Source: Heyndrickxia shackletonii
GTDB taxonomy: Bacteria; Bacillota; Bacilli; Bacillales; Bacillaceae_C
Length of the DNA: 64,000 nt
Direction: 5' to 3'
Assembly: GCF_001420715.1 (NCBI RefSeq)
Contig: NZ_LJJC01000004.1
Coordinates: 1,611,678-1,675,677 of the forward strand
Positions 9,658-19,518 of the stretch are shown in pieces. The position numbers were made by a program, and so were the translations under genes. Position 1 is the first letter of the stretch, and each line of letters begins with the position of its first letter. The notes under the pieces are model-generated. The model saw only the letters and a list, made by a program, of their open reading frames with translations. It was not told the DNA's origin and did no database searches.

Positions 9658-11001
9658 ATGTACATCATAGCGGTTGGTTTAAATTATAAAACAGCCCCTG
9701 TGGAAATTCGCGAACGACTTTCCTTTAATGAGGAAGAATTACAATCAGCAATGACAGCTTTAAAAGAGAAAAAAAGTATTTTAGAGAATGTCATTGTTTC
9801 TACATGTAATCGAACGGAAGTATATGCTGTTGTCGACCAGCTTCATACAGGGCGCTATTATATTAAAGATTTCTTAGCTGAATGGTTTCAAATGGAAAAG
9901 GATGAGTTTTCTCCGTATTTATTTATTTATGAACAGGATGCGGCCGTGGAACATTTATTCAAAGTGATTTGCGGTTTAAACTCAATGGTATTAGGTGAAA
10001 CACAAATCCTTGGACAAGTGAGAAACAGCTTTTTAACAGGACAACAAGCAGGATCGACTGGGACAATTTTTAATCACTTATTTAAAGAAGCAATTACCAT
10101 TGCCAAAAAAGGACATTCAGAAACGGAAATTGGATCTAATGCAGTTTCTGTTAGTTATGCGGCAGTCGAACTTGCGAAGAAGATATTTGGGAATTTAAAA
10201 GACAAGCATGTACTTATTATCGGAGCAGGTAAAATGGGAGAGCTTGCAATTGAAAATCTCCATGGAAGCGGTGCAACGAACATAACGGTAATCAATCGAA
10301 CGTTTGAAAAAGCGAAGAATCTTGCAGATCGATTCCAAGGAAATGCGAAGACATTGCAAGAAATGCAGTGTGCTTTAGTAGATGCGGATATTTTAATAAG
10401 CTCTACAGGGTCAAAAGACTATGTCATTACAAAAGAAATGATGGATTCTGTTAATAAAATGCGCAAAAACAGACCGCTATTCATGGTGGATATTGCTGTG
10501 CCCCGCGATCTTGATCCACAAATTTCTGAAACGGAAAATATCTTCTTATATGATATTGATGATTTAGAAGGAATCGTAGAAGCAAATCTTGCAGAACGGA
10601 AAAAAGCAGCAGATAAGATTATGATGATGATCGAAGAGGCAATCGTTCACTTTAATGAATGGGTTAATATGCTTGGGGTAGTGCCAGTCATTACCGCTTT
10701 AAGGGAAAAAGCATTAGCAATACAAGCAGAAACGATGAAAAGTATTGAAAGAAAAATGCCTAATTTAACGGAACGTGAGAAAAAAATATTGAGCAAACAT
10801 ACGAAAAGTATTGTTAATCAGCTGTTAAAAGATCCGGTTAGCCAAGCAAAGGAAATCGCTGCTGAACCAAATGCCGAGTTGCATCTCGCTTTATTCAAAA
10901 GAATATTTAATATCCAAGAAACGGCAGAGGAAACTGAAAATACTTTACTAGTTGAGAAGACATCCTTTAAGGTAAACCATCATCCTTCCTTGCAACCATA
11001 G
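9658..11001 (+). CDS. hemA: Glutamyl-tRNA reductase
   Basis: This 447-residue enzyme reduces glutamyl-tRNA(Glu) to glutamate-1-semialdehyde with NADPH, the first committed step of tetrapyrrole synthesis. The catalytic cysteine is in VSTCNRTE (about residue 50). The NADPH-binding region has [13 protein letters not shown], and the C-terminal helical dimerisation domain follows. The start ATG at 9658 has GGGGGG upstream and gives the family's N-terminus ([19 protein letters not shown]). The longer frame from 9625 lacks a ribosome site. It is the first gene of the hemAXCDBL operon. Confidence 0.96.
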   Translation: MYIIAVGLNYKTAPVEIRERLSFNEEELQSAMTALKEKKSILENVIVSTCNRTEVYAVVDQLHTGRYYIKDFLAEWFQMEKDEFSPYLFIYEQDAAVEHLFKVICGLNSMVLGETQILGQVRNSFLTGQQAGSTGTIFNHLFKEAITIAKKGHSETEIGSNAVSVSYAAVELAKKIFGNLKDKHVLIIGAGKMGELAIENLHGSGATNITVINRTFEKAKNLADRFQGNAKTLQEMQCALVDADILISSTGSKDYVITKEMMDSVNKMRKNRPLFMVDIAVPRDLDPQISETENIFLYDIDDLEGIVEANLAERKKAADKIMMMIEEAIVHFNEWVNMLGVVPVITALREKALAIQAETMKSIERKMPNLTEREKKILSKHTKSIVNQLLKDPVSQAKEIAAEPNAELHLALFKRIFNIQETAEETENTLLVEKTSFKVNHHPSLQP

Positions 11002-11014
11002 AAAGGTGAAAGCT

Positions 11015-11848
11015 ATGTTTGATATAATGATGTCCAGATTGCATGAGGGAATGATTATTCTTTACGCCGTAAGTATCTTACTGTACTTTATTGATTTTCT
11101 ACAACAAAATCAGAAGGCAAATCGGTTTGCCTTCTGGTTACTTTCAATTGTTTGGGTACTTCAAACAATTTTTTTGTTTCTGTATATGATTCATACTAAA
11201 CGCTTCCCGGTCCTCACGATATTTGAAGGACTTTATTTCTATGCATGGGTTCTATTAACCTTGTCACTTGTTATTAATCGTCTATTACGAGTAGATTTTA
11301 CTGTTTTTTTTCTCAACATCATTGGATTTATAATAATGGCCATTCATACCTTTGCACCAATTCAAATGCCAACTGAAACAATGAGTGAAAGGCTAATTTC
11401 TGAATTATTGTTTATACATATTACAATGGCGATTCTATCTTATGTTGCTTTTTCTCTTTCATTTGTCTTTTCGGCATTATATTTACTCCAATACAAGCTT
11501 TTGAAAGAGAAGAAGTGGGGACACAGGTTATGGCGTTTAAATGATCTGGCGAAACTAGAGAAAATGTCCTATGTATTAAATTTAATTGGAGTTCCGATGT
11601 TATTATTAAGTTTAATATTGGGGCTGCAATGGGCCTTAATAAAATTAAATCATTTTCATTGGTATGATTCAAAAATTATCGGGTCCTTTATTCTATTAAT
11701 CATTTACGGCATGATTATCTATTTTCACGAAAGAAAAAATATGTTTGGCAAAAATTTGGCCTATTTAAATATTGCTGCTTTTCTAATAGTATTAATCAAT
11801 TTTTTCTTAATTAGCAGATTATCAGCTTTTCATTTTTGGTATTCATAG
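11015..11848 (+). CDS. hemX: HemX, membrane protein modulating glutamyl-tRNA reductase level
   Basis: This 277-residue protein has about eight membrane segments and belongs to the cytochrome c assembly (CcsA/ResC-like) family. In B. subtilis HemX lowers the amount of HemA. The start ATG at 11015 has GAAAGGTGA directly before it, 13 bases after the hemA stop. The GTG at 11006 is inside that ribosome site and is rejected. Length matches B. subtilis HemX closely. Its place between hemA and hemC is the standard operon order. Confidence 0.92.
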   Translation: MFDIMMSRLHEGMIILYAVSILLYFIDFLQQNQKANRFAFWLLSIVWVLQTIFLFLYMIHTKRFPVLTIFEGLYFYAWVLLTLSLVINRLLRVDFTVFFLNIIGFIIMAIHTFAPIQMPTETMSERLISELLFIHITMAILSYVAFSLSFVFSALYLLQYKLLKEKKWGHRLWRLNDLAKLEKMSYVLNLIGVPMLLLSLILGLQWALIKLNHFHWYDSKIIGSFILLIIYGMIIYFHERKNMFGKNLAYLNIAAFLIVLINFFLISRLSAFHFWYS

Positions 11849-11859
11849 GAGGAACTATC

Positions 11860-12792
11860 GTGAGAAAAATTATTATTGGTTCAAGGCGAAGCAAACTTGC
11901 ACTAACGCAAACAAATTGGGTTGCAGATCAGTTGAAAAAACTAGGGGTTCCTTTTGAATTTGAAATAAAGGAGATCGTCACGAAGGGGGACCAAATACTG
12001 GATGTCACTTTATCAAAGGTCGGAGGTAAAGGGCTTTTTGTAAAAGAAATTGAGCAAGCAATGTTAAATAAGGATATCGACATGGCTGTACATAGTATGA
12101 AGGATATGCCGGCAATACTTCCTGATGGTCTAACAATAGGCTGTATTCCGGAGCGGGAGGATCATCGCGATGCTCTTATTTCGAAAGGCTATATGACTTT
12201 AAGGGATTTACCAAAAGGTGCGGTAATTGGCACAAGCAGCTTACGAAGAGGAGCGCAATTATTAGCGGAGCGGCCAGACCTCGAAATTAAGTGGATACGC
12301 GGGAATATTGATACACGTTTAGAAAAGCTGAAAACAGATGATTATGATGCAATTATTTTAGCAGCAGCGGGCTTGTCAAGGATGGGATGGAGCGCCGATG
12401 TGGTTACGGAATACTTGGAGCCGGAAGTTTGCTTACCGGCTGTTGGGCAAGGTGCACTTTCCATCGAATGCCGCGCAGATGATTATGAGCTGCTAGAACA
12501 ATTAGCAAAATTAAATTCGCAAGAAACTGCTGTGACTGTAACTGCTGAACGTGCCTTTCTCCATAAAATGGAAGGAGGTTGCCAGGTCCCTGTTGCGGGA
12601 TTTGCGAAGCTTAGCGATCAACAAATTTCCTTAACTGGATTAGTTGCTTCACCCGATGGCAAAACAATCTATAAAGAAACGGCTACCGGAAAGGATCCTA
12701 TCAAGTTAGGTGAACAAGTAGCAGAAATGTTAATTGACCAAGGTGCGAAATTGTTGATTGATCAGGTAAAACAGGAGCTTGATCAATCATGA
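11860..12792 (+). CDS. hemC: Porphobilinogen deaminase (hydroxymethylbilane synthase)
   Basis: This 310-residue cytosolic enzyme condenses four porphobilinogens into hydroxymethylbilane. The signature [11 protein letters not shown] contains the cysteine that binds the dipyrromethane cofactor. Substrate-binding motifs [20 protein letters not shown] and GTSSLRR are all present. The start is a GTG at 11860, with AGGAGG at 11848-11853 upstream. The ATG at 11836 lies inside hemX and before the ribosome site. The stop overlaps the hemD start (ATGA). Confidence 0.96.
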   Translation: MRKIIIGSRRSKLALTQTNWVADQLKKLGVPFEFEIKEIVTKGDQILDVTLSKVGGKGLFVKEIEQAMLNKDIDMAVHSMKDMPAILPDGLTIGCIPEREDHRDALISKGYMTLRDLPKGAVIGTSSLRRGAQLLAERPDLEIKWIRGNIDTRLEKLKTDDYDAIILAAAGLSRMGWSADVVTEYLEPEVCLPAVGQGALSIECRADDYELLEQLAKLNSQETAVTVTAERAFLHKMEGGCQVPVAGFAKLSDQQISLTGLVASPDGKTIYKETATGKDPIKLGEQVAEMLIDQGAKLLIDQVKQELDQS

Positions 12793-13577
12793 TCACTTTA
12801 CCGCTAAAGGGTAAAACAGTTTTTATACCCCGAAGCGGTAAACAAGGGAAGGAATTAAGCAAAAGGATTGTCCAATTAGGAGGAGAGCCTTACTGCATTC
12901 CTCTCATAGAATTTAGAGAAGGCAAGGATCCGAATGGACTTCAATACTTAAAAAGTTTAAACCAATATGATTGGGTTATTTTTACCAGTCAGAATGGCGT
13001 AAAATTCTTTTTTCAGCAGCTCGGTAAAAATAATATTACCCTTTCTCCTCAAACGAAAATAGCAGCAGTGGGAGAAAAGACGAAGGACGCTTTACAGAAA
13101 CATCAATTCCAAGTATCTTTTGTTCCTACTTTATTTTCTGCAGATGATTTTGCTAAAGAATTTGACGATGATGGCATGCGTCCAAAGAAAGTCTTAATTC
13201 CTAAAGGAAATCTTGCCAGGGATATTATTGCTAAATCTTTAATATCAAAAGGCTGGACAGTTGATGAATGGATTATATATGATACTATTTTTCCTATAGA
13301 TAGTAAGGAAAAATTAGCATCTTTACTTGAACATGTCAGGCTCGATTATGCATTATTTACGAGTCCTTCAACCGTTCATCATTTTATGGAGATAGCAAAA
13401 GAGCCAAAGCTTGAAAAAAAGGCTAAAATGATAGATTTCATTAGTATCGGCCCAGTAACAAAGAAAGCTATAGAAGGTTACGGCTGGAAAGTTACAGCGA
13501 GTCCGCAGAAATATACGGTTGATGCTATGCTTGATAGTTTGTGCAAATTAATGACAAAACGGGAGGAATTAGAATGA
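12789..13577 (+). CDS. hemD: Uroporphyrinogen-III synthase
   Basis: A 262-residue protein that cyclises hydroxymethylbilane and inverts ring D to give uroporphyrinogen III. HemD proteins diverge strongly. Here the family is shown by the two-lobed alpha/beta layout, motifs such as [25 protein letters not shown] and [14 protein letters not shown], and by its position. Its ATG overlaps the hemC stop and its own stop overlaps the hemB start, so hemC, hemD and hemB are a tightly coupled set. Confidence 0.93.
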   Translation: MITLPLKGKTVFIPRSGKQGKELSKRIVQLGGEPYCIPLIEFREGKDPNGLQYLKSLNQYDWVIFTSQNGVKFFFQQLGKNNITLSPQTKIAAVGEKTKDALQKHQFQVSFVPTLFSADDFAKEFDDDGMRPKKVLIPKGNLARDIIAKSLISKGWTVDEWIIYDTIFPIDSKEKLASLLEHVRLDYALFTSPSTVHHFMEIAKEPKLEKKAKMIDFISIGPVTKKAIEGYGWKVTASPQKYTVDAMLDSLCKLMTKREELE

Positions 13578-14551
13578 AAGACTTGCAGTTTAAACGACAT
13601 AGAAGACTTCGCAGCTCAGCAAATATGAGGGCACTTGTTCGCGAAACACATTTACATGTAGATGATTTTATTTATCCTATCTTTGTAGTGGAAGGAGAAA
13701 ATATTAAGAAGGAAGTACCTTCCATGCCAGGTGTGGATCAAATTTCTTTGGATCATTTGAAAGCGGAAATGGACGAGGTCGTATCCCTTGGCATTAAATC
13801 TGTTTTATTGTTTGGTGTGCCTGTGGAAAAGGACGAAGTGGGAACACAAGCTTTTCATGATCACGGTATTGTACAAGAGGCTACCCGTTTTATCAAAGAA
13901 CATTATCCAGAGATAATCATTGTTGCGGACACATGCTTATGTGAGTACACAGACCATGGTCATTGCGGTGTGATTGAAGGCGGAAAAATTTTAAATGATC
14001 CGAGCCTGGATTTACTTGCAAAAACGGCAGTAAGTCAAGCACAAGCTGGTGCTGATATTATTGCTCCATCTAATATGATGGATGGATTTGTAGCGGTTAT
14101 TAGAAAAGGCTTAGATGAAGCTGGCTTCGAAGATGTGCCAATCATGTCCTATGCAGTAAAATATGCATCCGCATTCTATGGCCCATTCCGCGATGCGGCT
14201 GGGAGTGCACCGCAATTTGGTGATAGAAAAACCTATCAAATGGATCCTGCCAACCGCTTAGAGGCATTAAGAGAAGCACACTCTGATGTGGAGGAAGGCG
14301 CTGATTTTCTTATTGTCAAGCCAACATTATCTTATTTAGATATTGTACGTGATGTGAGAAACGAATTTAACTTGCCTGTCGTTGGCTATAATGTTAGTGG
14401 AGAGTATTCAATGGTTAAAGGGGCAGCACTGAATGGCTGGATTGACGAAAAAACAATTGTACTAGAAATGCTAACTAGTATGAAACGTGCAGGCTGTGAT
14501 TTGATTATTACTTATTTTGCAAAAGATGCCGCACGTTGGCTTGCAGAATAA
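13574..14551 (+). CDS. hemB: Delta-aminolevulinic acid dehydratase (porphobilinogen synthase)
   Basis: This 325-residue enzyme joins two 5-aminolevulinate molecules into porphobilinogen. The zinc-site cysteines are visible in [15 protein letters not shown], so this is the zinc-dependent type. The two Schiff-base lysine regions are [23 protein letters not shown] and [10 protein letters not shown]. The ATG at 13574 is preceded by GGGAGG at 13561-13566 and overlaps the hemD stop. The upstream start at 13541 lies within hemD. Confidence 0.97.
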   Translation: MKDLQFKRHRRLRSSANMRALVRETHLHVDDFIYPIFVVEGENIKKEVPSMPGVDQISLDHLKAEMDEVVSLGIKSVLLFGVPVEKDEVGTQAFHDHGIVQEATRFIKEHYPEIIIVADTCLCEYTDHGHCGVIEGGKILNDPSLDLLAKTAVSQAQAGADIIAPSNMMDGFVAVIRKGLDEAGFEDVPIMSYAVKYASAFYGPFRDAAGSAPQFGDRKTYQMDPANRLEALREAHSDVEEGADFLIVKPTLSYLDIVRDVRNEFNLPVVGYNVSGEYSMVKGAALNGWIDEKTIVLEMLTSMKRAGCDLIITYFAKDAARWLAE

Positions 14552-14572
14552 GGATGAAAGGGTGAGTGGAAA

Positions 14573-15862
14573 ATGCGTTCATTTGAAAACTCTAAAAAAG
14601 CATATAAAGAAGCAGTTACGCTAATGCCTGGCGGTGTAAACAGTCCTGTTCGTGCATTTAAATCAGTAAAAATGGATCCAATTTTTATGGAACGAGGCAA
14701 GGGCTCTAAAATTTACGATATTGACGGCAATGAATATATTGATTATGTATTATCATGGGGCCCATTAATTTTAGGACATGCTAATGATCAGGTTGTATCA
14801 GCTCTTAAAAAGGCAACAGAAAATGGTACTAGTTTTGGTGCACCTACCTTATTAGAAAATAAGCTGGCGAAACTAGTTCAAGAACGAGTACCTTCTATAG
14901 AAATTGTCAGAATGGTTTCGTCTGGTACTGAGGCAACGATGAGTGCATTGAGACTTGCCCGCGGGTATACAGGGCGAAATAAAATTATAAAATTCGAGGG
15001 ATCTTATCATGGACATGGTGATTCCTTATTGATTAAAGCAGGTTCAGGTGTAGCTACACTTGGATTACCGGATAGCCCTGGTGTACCAGAAGGAATTGCG
15101 AGCAATACAATTGCAGTTCCTTATAATGATTTGGAAGCAGTTCGTGCTGCTTTTGAGCAATTCGGAGAAGATATTGCTTGTATTATTGTCGAACCAGTAG
15201 CAGGAAATATGGGAGTAGTGCCTCCTCAGCCAGGATTCTTAGAAGGATTACGGGAAGTAACGAATCGATATGGTGCTTTATTAATTTTTGATGAAGTAAT
15301 GACAGGCTTCCGAGTTGATTACCATTGTGCACAAGGATACTTTGGAGTAACACCTGACTTAACTTGTCTAGGAAAGGTTATTGGTGGAGGACTTCCGGTA
15401 GGTGCCTTTGGAGGCAAGGCTGAAATTATGGAAAAAATAGCACCAAGCGGCCCTATCTATCAGGCTGGAACCTTATCGGGAAATCCACTGGCTATGACAG
15501 CCGGCTATGAAACCTTAATTCAATTAACACCTGATTCCTATAAAGATTTTATTAGAAAAGCAGATAAGCTTGAAGAAGGTTTACATCAGGCGGCATTAAA
15601 ATACGACATACCTCATACGATTAACCGTGCGGGGTCGATGATTGGAATCTTTTTAACCAACGAGAATGTAATCAATTACGATACAGCTAAAACATCGGAT
15701 TTAGAGTTATTTGCTGCCTATTATAGAGAAATGGCTCAAAATGGTGTGTTTCTACCGCCATCACAATTTGAAGGTTTATTTCTTTCAACTTCACATACAG
15801 ATGAAGATATTGAAAAAACGATTGCTGCAGCAGAAAAAACCTTTAATATTATACGAGGATAA
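14573..15862 (+). CDS. hemL: Glutamate-1-semialdehyde 2,1-aminomutase
   Basis: A 429-residue PLP enzyme that moves the amino group of glutamate-1-semialdehyde to give 5-aminolevulinate. The PLP lysine lies in [18 protein letters not shown], the cofactor aspartate in [12 protein letters not shown], and the gating region in SYHGHGD. The length is normal for the family. It is the last gene of the hem operon, followed by a strong terminator. The operon makes uroporphyrinogen III. The later heme genes are not in the window. Confidence 0.97.
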   Translation: MRSFENSKKAYKEAVTLMPGGVNSPVRAFKSVKMDPIFMERGKGSKIYDIDGNEYIDYVLSWGPLILGHANDQVVSALKKATENGTSFGAPTLLENKLAKLVQERVPSIEIVRMVSSGTEATMSALRLARGYTGRNKIIKFEGSYHGHGDSLLIKAGSGVATLGLPDSPGVPEGIASNTIAVPYNDLEAVRAAFEQFGEDIACIIVEPVAGNMGVVPPQPGFLEGLREVTNRYGALLIFDEVMTGFRVDYHCAQGYFGVTPDLTCLGKVIGGGLPVGAFGGKAEIMEKIAPSGPIYQAGTLSGNPLAMTAGYETLIQLTPDSYKDFIRKADKLEEGLHQAALKYDIPHTINRAGSMIGIFLTNENVINYDTAKTSDLELFAAYYREMAQNGVFLPPSQFEGLFLSTSHTDEDIEKTIAAAEKTFNIIRG

Positions 15863-15865
15863 CAC

Positions 15866-15898
15866 AAAAAACCACAACGGAATGTTGTGGTTTTTTTT
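15866..15898 (+). terminator. Intrinsic terminator of the hem operon
   Basis: AAAAACCACAAC pairs with GTTGTGGTTTTT over a 5-base loop (GGAAT), followed by eight T in total. Confidence 0.93.
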
Positions 15899-15951
15899 GA
15901 TAGTAATAAACTTAATAATTCATGAATATGTTTGTTATAAAGTTAATTGGT

Positions 15952-16116
15952 AGGCTGTTTCCGTATAAATTATTGCTTTTTCGTCATTTGTTTTAAATCC
16001 TAATCTAGACTCAGATTCGGGGCATCTTTTCTTAAAAAAAGACACTTTTCTTTAACATGAATGTTAAGAAAAAACGGTTTTCCTATTTAAAAGCAACAAG
16101 TTTAAGAAAAGAGCCT
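15952..16116. repeat. MITE-like ~165-bp element, copy A
   Basis: The element begins GGCTGTTTCC...ATTGCTTTTTCGTCATTTG and ends AAAGCAACAAG...AAGAAAAGAGCC. The two ends are imperfect inverted repeats. A second copy with the same ends, the same internal block TTCGGGGCATCTTTTCTTA and the same length lies at 41859-42023. It has no coding capacity. It fills most of the hemL-spoVID gap. Confidence 0.75.
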
Positions 16117-16209
16117 TTGCTAAGATTCATATTTTGTTTGCTTTTATCATAGAGTGTTAATGACATTATGACTTACTTTTTGTATAGGAATTGAAGGGAG
16201 GAAGCCGCT

Positions 16210-17433
16210 TTGTCCGAAAATCAATCGTCTTTACGATTTTCATTAGAGGAATCTGTTTGGTTTAAAAGGGGACAGGAAGTTGAAGAGCTCTTATCCATAT
16301 CTTTGGATCCTCATATTACAATCCAGGAACAGGAACAATATATTATTATTCAGGGGAAATTATTTTTAAGTGGTGAGTTTAGAAATAATGCAGAAGTTGT
16401 GGATGAAGAAGAAGTATCATGGCAAAAAAAATATGTTCATACATTAGAATATCGTGAAGAAGAAGGGGTGTATGAGTTTAATCATCAATTCCCTGTTGAC
16501 ATAACTATTCCAAAAGAAAAGGTAGAAAATGTATCTAATTTGGATGTAACAGTCGACTCTTTTGACTACGATCTGCTTGATAACCTTTGTTTAAAGCTTA
16601 ATGCGGACTTAACCATCTCAGGATTACGAAATGAAGAGGAGGATAATTCAGTAGAAGAATTGCAGCAGGTTTCTTCATACCGTAATCAAGTTGATACAGA
16701 TCAGGATGATGAAAATGGTGAATTGGAATATGACTCGTCAAATCCAGTTGATTTAGAGGAACAATATCATGAGGACGAAGAACTAATTCCCATCTATAAT
16801 CTTTCTCGAAACGATAATGCCGACTACGATGATGAGGAAGCGGAAGAGGAAGAGGAGGAAGAATTATATCAACCATTTAACGTAGAGGTCAGAAAAGACC
16901 CTAATGAAGATGTATACGATTCAGATGAACAAGGGCCATCCGTAGCATTTGATGTTCACCATACAAATCCGCAAAATCAGAATCCCTATAATGTTTATCC
17001 ATTTTCACAATCGCCATTGGATGAATCATTGGAACGTAAAAAGAAGAAGGCAATCGAAAAGGATGAAGAATCTTCATCGTTTACTGAGATAGAATTGGTG
17101 CATGATGAATCTCCTAATAAACATTACGAAGAACTTACTTTTGAGGAAAAAGATATTGTAGAAGAAGTGGAAGTAACAGATGAAAGTAAGAAGAAAAAGA
17201 AAAAAACCAAATATGAATCCATATCTCTTACAGATTTTTTTGCGCGCAAACAAGAAGAAAAAGCTGCAAAGTTAAGGATGTGTATTGTCCAATCAGGAGA
17301 GACACTAGATTTTCTGGCGGAAAAATACAATATCAGTGTTCAGCAAATTTTAAGAATGAACCATATGGAAACAAATCAAAGTGTTTCAGAGGGTCAAGTT
17401 TTATATATTCCTTCATACGCGGGTAAAAAATAA
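16210..17433 (+). CDS. spoVID: SpoVID, spore coat encasement protein
   Basis: This 407-residue mother-cell protein is needed for the coat to wrap around the forespore. The N-terminal domain (about 1-150) is the conserved SpoVID head (RFSLEESVWFKRGQEVEELLSISLDP). The middle (about 160-350) is low-complexity and highly acidic, with long Glu/Asp runs. A C-terminal LysM domain (about 355-405; VQSGETLDFLAEKYNISVQQILRMN) follows. It is shorter than the B. subtilis protein, mostly in the acidic linker. The start is TTG at 16210 with GGGAGG at 16197-16202. The neighbour ysxE is also a coat gene. SafA, its known partner, is encoded near 59 kb. Confidence 0.93.
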   Translation: MSENQSSLRFSLEESVWFKRGQEVEELLSISLDPHITIQEQEQYIIIQGKLFLSGEFRNNAEVVDEEEVSWQKKYVHTLEYREEEGVYEFNHQFPVDITIPKEKVENVSNLDVTVDSFDYDLLDNLCLKLNADLTISGLRNEEEDNSVEELQQVSSYRNQVDTDQDDENGELEYDSSNPVDLEEQYHEDEELIPIYNLSRNDNADYDDEEAEEEEEEELYQPFNVEVRKDPNEDVYDSDEQGPSVAFDVHHTNPQNQNPYNVYPFSQSPLDESLERKKKKAIEKDEESSSFTEIELVHDESPNKHYEELTFEEKDIVEEVEVTDESKKKKKKTKYESISLTDFFARKQEEKAAKLRMCIVQSGETLDFLAEKYNISVQQILRMNHMETNQSVSEGQVLYIPSYAGKK

Positions 17434-17453
17434 TAAGCGAGTTGTATATATAA

Positions 17454-17491
17454 AGAAGGTGAGTAAAGGCTGAAACTTTTTCTCACCTTCT
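17454..17491 (+). terminator. Hairpin after spoVID (possible weak terminator)
   Basis: AGAAGGTGAG (17454-17463) pairs perfectly with CTCACCTTCT (17482-17491) across an 18-base loop. No T run follows, so it may be only a weak terminator or an mRNA-stability hairpin between spoVID and ysxE. Confidence 0.4.
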
Positions 17492-17596
17492 AGCCTACGA
17501 TAAAAGAGGAATAGTTTTACGTATCGAAGTCCCACCTCCAAAAGTAGGATGTATTTGCATAAATGAATTCGCTGTTCTTGGATAGCAGGTGGTGGA

Positions 17597-18634
17597 ATGA
17601 AAGATTCATCCTTTGATGAAATGACAGCAATTGTTAACCAATATGGAATAAGAGTGAAATATGCCGAGCAGTACGGAAAGACGTGGAAGGTTTATTCCGA
17701 CAACGGCATTTATGCATTAAAGAAAATACTTCCGCAAAGCGGTATTGATTTCGTCCGAAATGTTCAAGCCTTATATCAACGAGGCTATAATCGTATAGTT
17801 CCAATCTATCCAACGATGGATGGAAGGTATGCAATTTTGGAGCAAAATTATTTGTTCTATTTGATGCCTTGGCTTTCCAATGAAGAAAAAGAGGATCGAA
17901 ATGAAAAACACCAAAAAATGTTCAGAGAGCTTGCCAGACTTCATACTCTATCAATGAAAAACATACCGATAGAGGCGGAAGAAAGAAAAGCACATTTTGA
18001 AAATACTCTGGACGGGTGGGAACGGGAAGAAGAATTTTTAACGGAGTTTCTTGAATCTAGTGAAAAGAAATGGTATATGTCACCTTTTGAATTACTATTT
18101 TGCATGTTTTACAATGACATTAGAAGAGCACTTGATTTTTCAAAAAAGAAGCTTGAGGAATGGTATGAAAATTCTAAAGAGGTAAAAACAGGCAGAACCG
18201 TCATAACACATGGAAAAATATCGACAGAGCATTTTTTATACGATGATAGAGGTTACGGTTATTTTACTAATTTTGAAAACTCAAAAATTGCTTCTCCAAT
18301 TCAAGATCTATTACCGTTTTTATCAAGAACTCTGCAAACATATCCTAAACGATTTGATGAATGTATCGATTGGATTTACACTTATTTTGGACATTTCCCA
18401 TTTAAAGAAGATGAGAAATTATTATTTTTAAGTTATTTAGCACATCCTGGCCCAATTTCCAGAACAGTTCAAGAATATCGTCTGCAAAGGTCCAAAAAAG
18501 CGGAGATTAAATTTGTGAAGGAATTGCAAAGTCATTATTGGCTGCTTAAAAACACAGAATATGTTGTCGTTAGAATGAATGAAATGGAAAATAGAGTGCA
18601 AATGGCAGAAACGGAACCCAAACCTAAGGATTAA
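17597..18634 (+). CDS. ysxE: YsxE, CotS-family spore coat-associated protein
   Basis: A 345-residue protein with the aminoglycoside-phosphotransferase/CotS kinase-like fold. The N-lobe has GKTWKVYSDNGIYALKKI, and VITHGKISTEHFLYDD stands where the catalytic HGDxxxxN loop would be. The catalytic Asp and Asn are both replaced there, so it may have no kinase activity. In B. subtilis ysxE is cotranscribed with spoVID in the mother cell. The ATG at 17597 follows GGTGGTGG. A terminator overlaps its stop codon. Confidence 0.85.
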   Translation: MKDSSFDEMTAIVNQYGIRVKYAEQYGKTWKVYSDNGIYALKKILPQSGIDFVRNVQALYQRGYNRIVPIYPTMDGRYAILEQNYLFYLMPWLSNEEKEDRNEKHQKMFRELARLHTLSMKNIPIEAEERKAHFENTLDGWEREEEFLTEFLESSEKKWYMSPFELLFCMFYNDIRRALDFSKKKLEEWYENSKEVKTGRTVITHGKISTEHFLYDDRGYGYFTNFENSKIASPIQDLLPFLSRTLQTYPKRFDECIDWIYTYFGHFPFKEDEKLLFLSYLAHPGPISRTVQEYRLQRSKKAEIKFVKELQSHYWLLKNTEYVVVRMNEMENRVQMAETEPKPKD

Positions 18635-18655
18635 GAAGGTTTGGGTTATTTTATT
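18615..18655 (+). terminator. Intrinsic terminator of ysxE
   Basis: AACCCAAACCT (18615-18625) pairs with AGGTTTGGGTT (18637-18647), followed by a T-rich tail. The left arm is within the last codons of ysxE. Confidence 0.85.
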
Positions 18656-18662
18656 GTATCGA

Positions 18663-18809
18663 CTGTCTAGCGTAAGCAGATATCGGCTAGCGGATTTCTC
18701 CCTCTCCTCCCTACGATAAGTCAACATCAGCTCGTGAACTGCCTCACTGTGTTTCCTTTATCTCGAGGTGAGCGACTACGAAATCCGTACGGCGATGGGC
18801 AAGCCTTCC
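18663..18809 (+). repeat. Dispersed intergenic repeat, long copy L1
   Basis: Runs from CTGTCTAGCG to CGTACGGCGATGGGCAAGCC. It shares GCGGATTTCTCC, TACGATAAG-like and CTCACTGTGTTT blocks with the regions at 45184-45301, 53980-54085 and 62026-62138. No open frame of note. It is the best-preserved long copy here. Confidence 0.7.
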
Positions 18810-18816
18810 ACATTTC

Positions 18817-19008
18817 TTAAAACCATTCAAAATAAAAAGCAAGGGCAATTAATATAAAGATTGCTAATAGTAATACATCAAAGGTTGTAGGAATGAGTAT
18901 GGTGCGAATACCTTGGAATATGGCAAATGGAATAATTAATTGTTTACATATTCCTTTAATTGTTTTCATCCACGATTGAAATGTGTATTGATTAAACTTT
19001 TTTTTCAT
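18817..19008 (-). CDS. Small two-segment membrane protein, hypothetical
   Basis: A 63-residue protein with a basic N-terminus (MKKKFNQYTFQSW) and two hydrophobic segments (about 22-35 and 40-60). I do not recognise a family. The ATG at 19008 is chosen because GGTGAGGAG lies immediately upstream on the minus strand. A 100-residue version from 19119 has no such site. It lies between a dispersed repeat and the valS leader and reads away from valS. Confidence 0.55.
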   Translation of the reverse strand: MKKKFNQYTFQSWMKTIKGICKQLIIPFAIFQGIRTILIPTTFDVLLLAIFILIALAFYFEWF

Positions 19009-19178
19009 CTCCTCACCTTCCACAGCTTGATACCATATAAAATATGACAGAAAGATAATTTGGTGAATCCGCCTAAGAGTAATCATCGCTTTTCCATGTT
19101 TTCTGACCGTATAAGACAAAAGATGTGCAATTTAAAGTAGTGAACAAGAATATTTTTTAAAAAAATAGGAAAAAATAA

Positions 19179-19208
19179 TTGACTATAGTCACTGAAATTC
19201 GATACTAT
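19179..19208 (+). promoter_or_regulatory. Sigma-A promoter of the valS T-box transcript
   Basis: TTGACT at 19179-19184 and TACTAT at 19203-19208, spacing 18. It would start the RNA just ahead of the T-box leader. Confidence 0.75.
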
Positions 19209-19224
19209 ATAGAAAAAAATAAAA

Positions 19225-19485
19225 TAAAAAGCATTGATTGGGAAGAGTACGATTGTAGTCAACTTCAAGAGAGGGAAATTGTTTGCTGAAATATTTCCTA
19301 AGTTTGACAGATTGGAAGGTCGCCCATGAGCAGCTTCAGTGAAACATTGTAGTAATTGAAGCCGGTGAAAAGCCGTTATTCGTTTTAAGTGCCAGACATT
19401 TATTTTTTTATGAATGTCTGTGAAAAAAGGTGGTACCGCGAATCCGCTCCCTTCGTCCTTTTGACGTAGGGAGCTTTTTATTTTT
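19225..19485 (+). ncRNA. T-box leader (tRNA-Val sensing riboswitch) of valS
   Basis: The leader has the T-box sequence GGTGGTACCGCG at 19429-19440, the AGAGAGGGAAA stem I element near 19268, the stem III hairpin CAGACATT/AATGTCTG at 19393-19420, and a final terminator GCTCCCT/AGGGAGC at 19446-19474 followed by T residues. The probable specifier codon is GTC (valine) at 19319-19321 within GGAAGGTCGCC. Uncharged tRNA-Val would pair with specifier and T-box, form the antiterminator and allow valS transcription. Confidence 0.95.
19446..19485 (+). terminator. Regulated terminator of the valS T-box
   Basis: GCTCCCT-tCGTC pairs with GACG-tAGGGAGC, then TTTTTATTTTT. It is the OFF state of the T-box described above. 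Confidence 0.92.
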
Positions 19486-19518
19486 CAGAAGGTACTATGA
19501 AGAAAGTGAGGAACGAAG

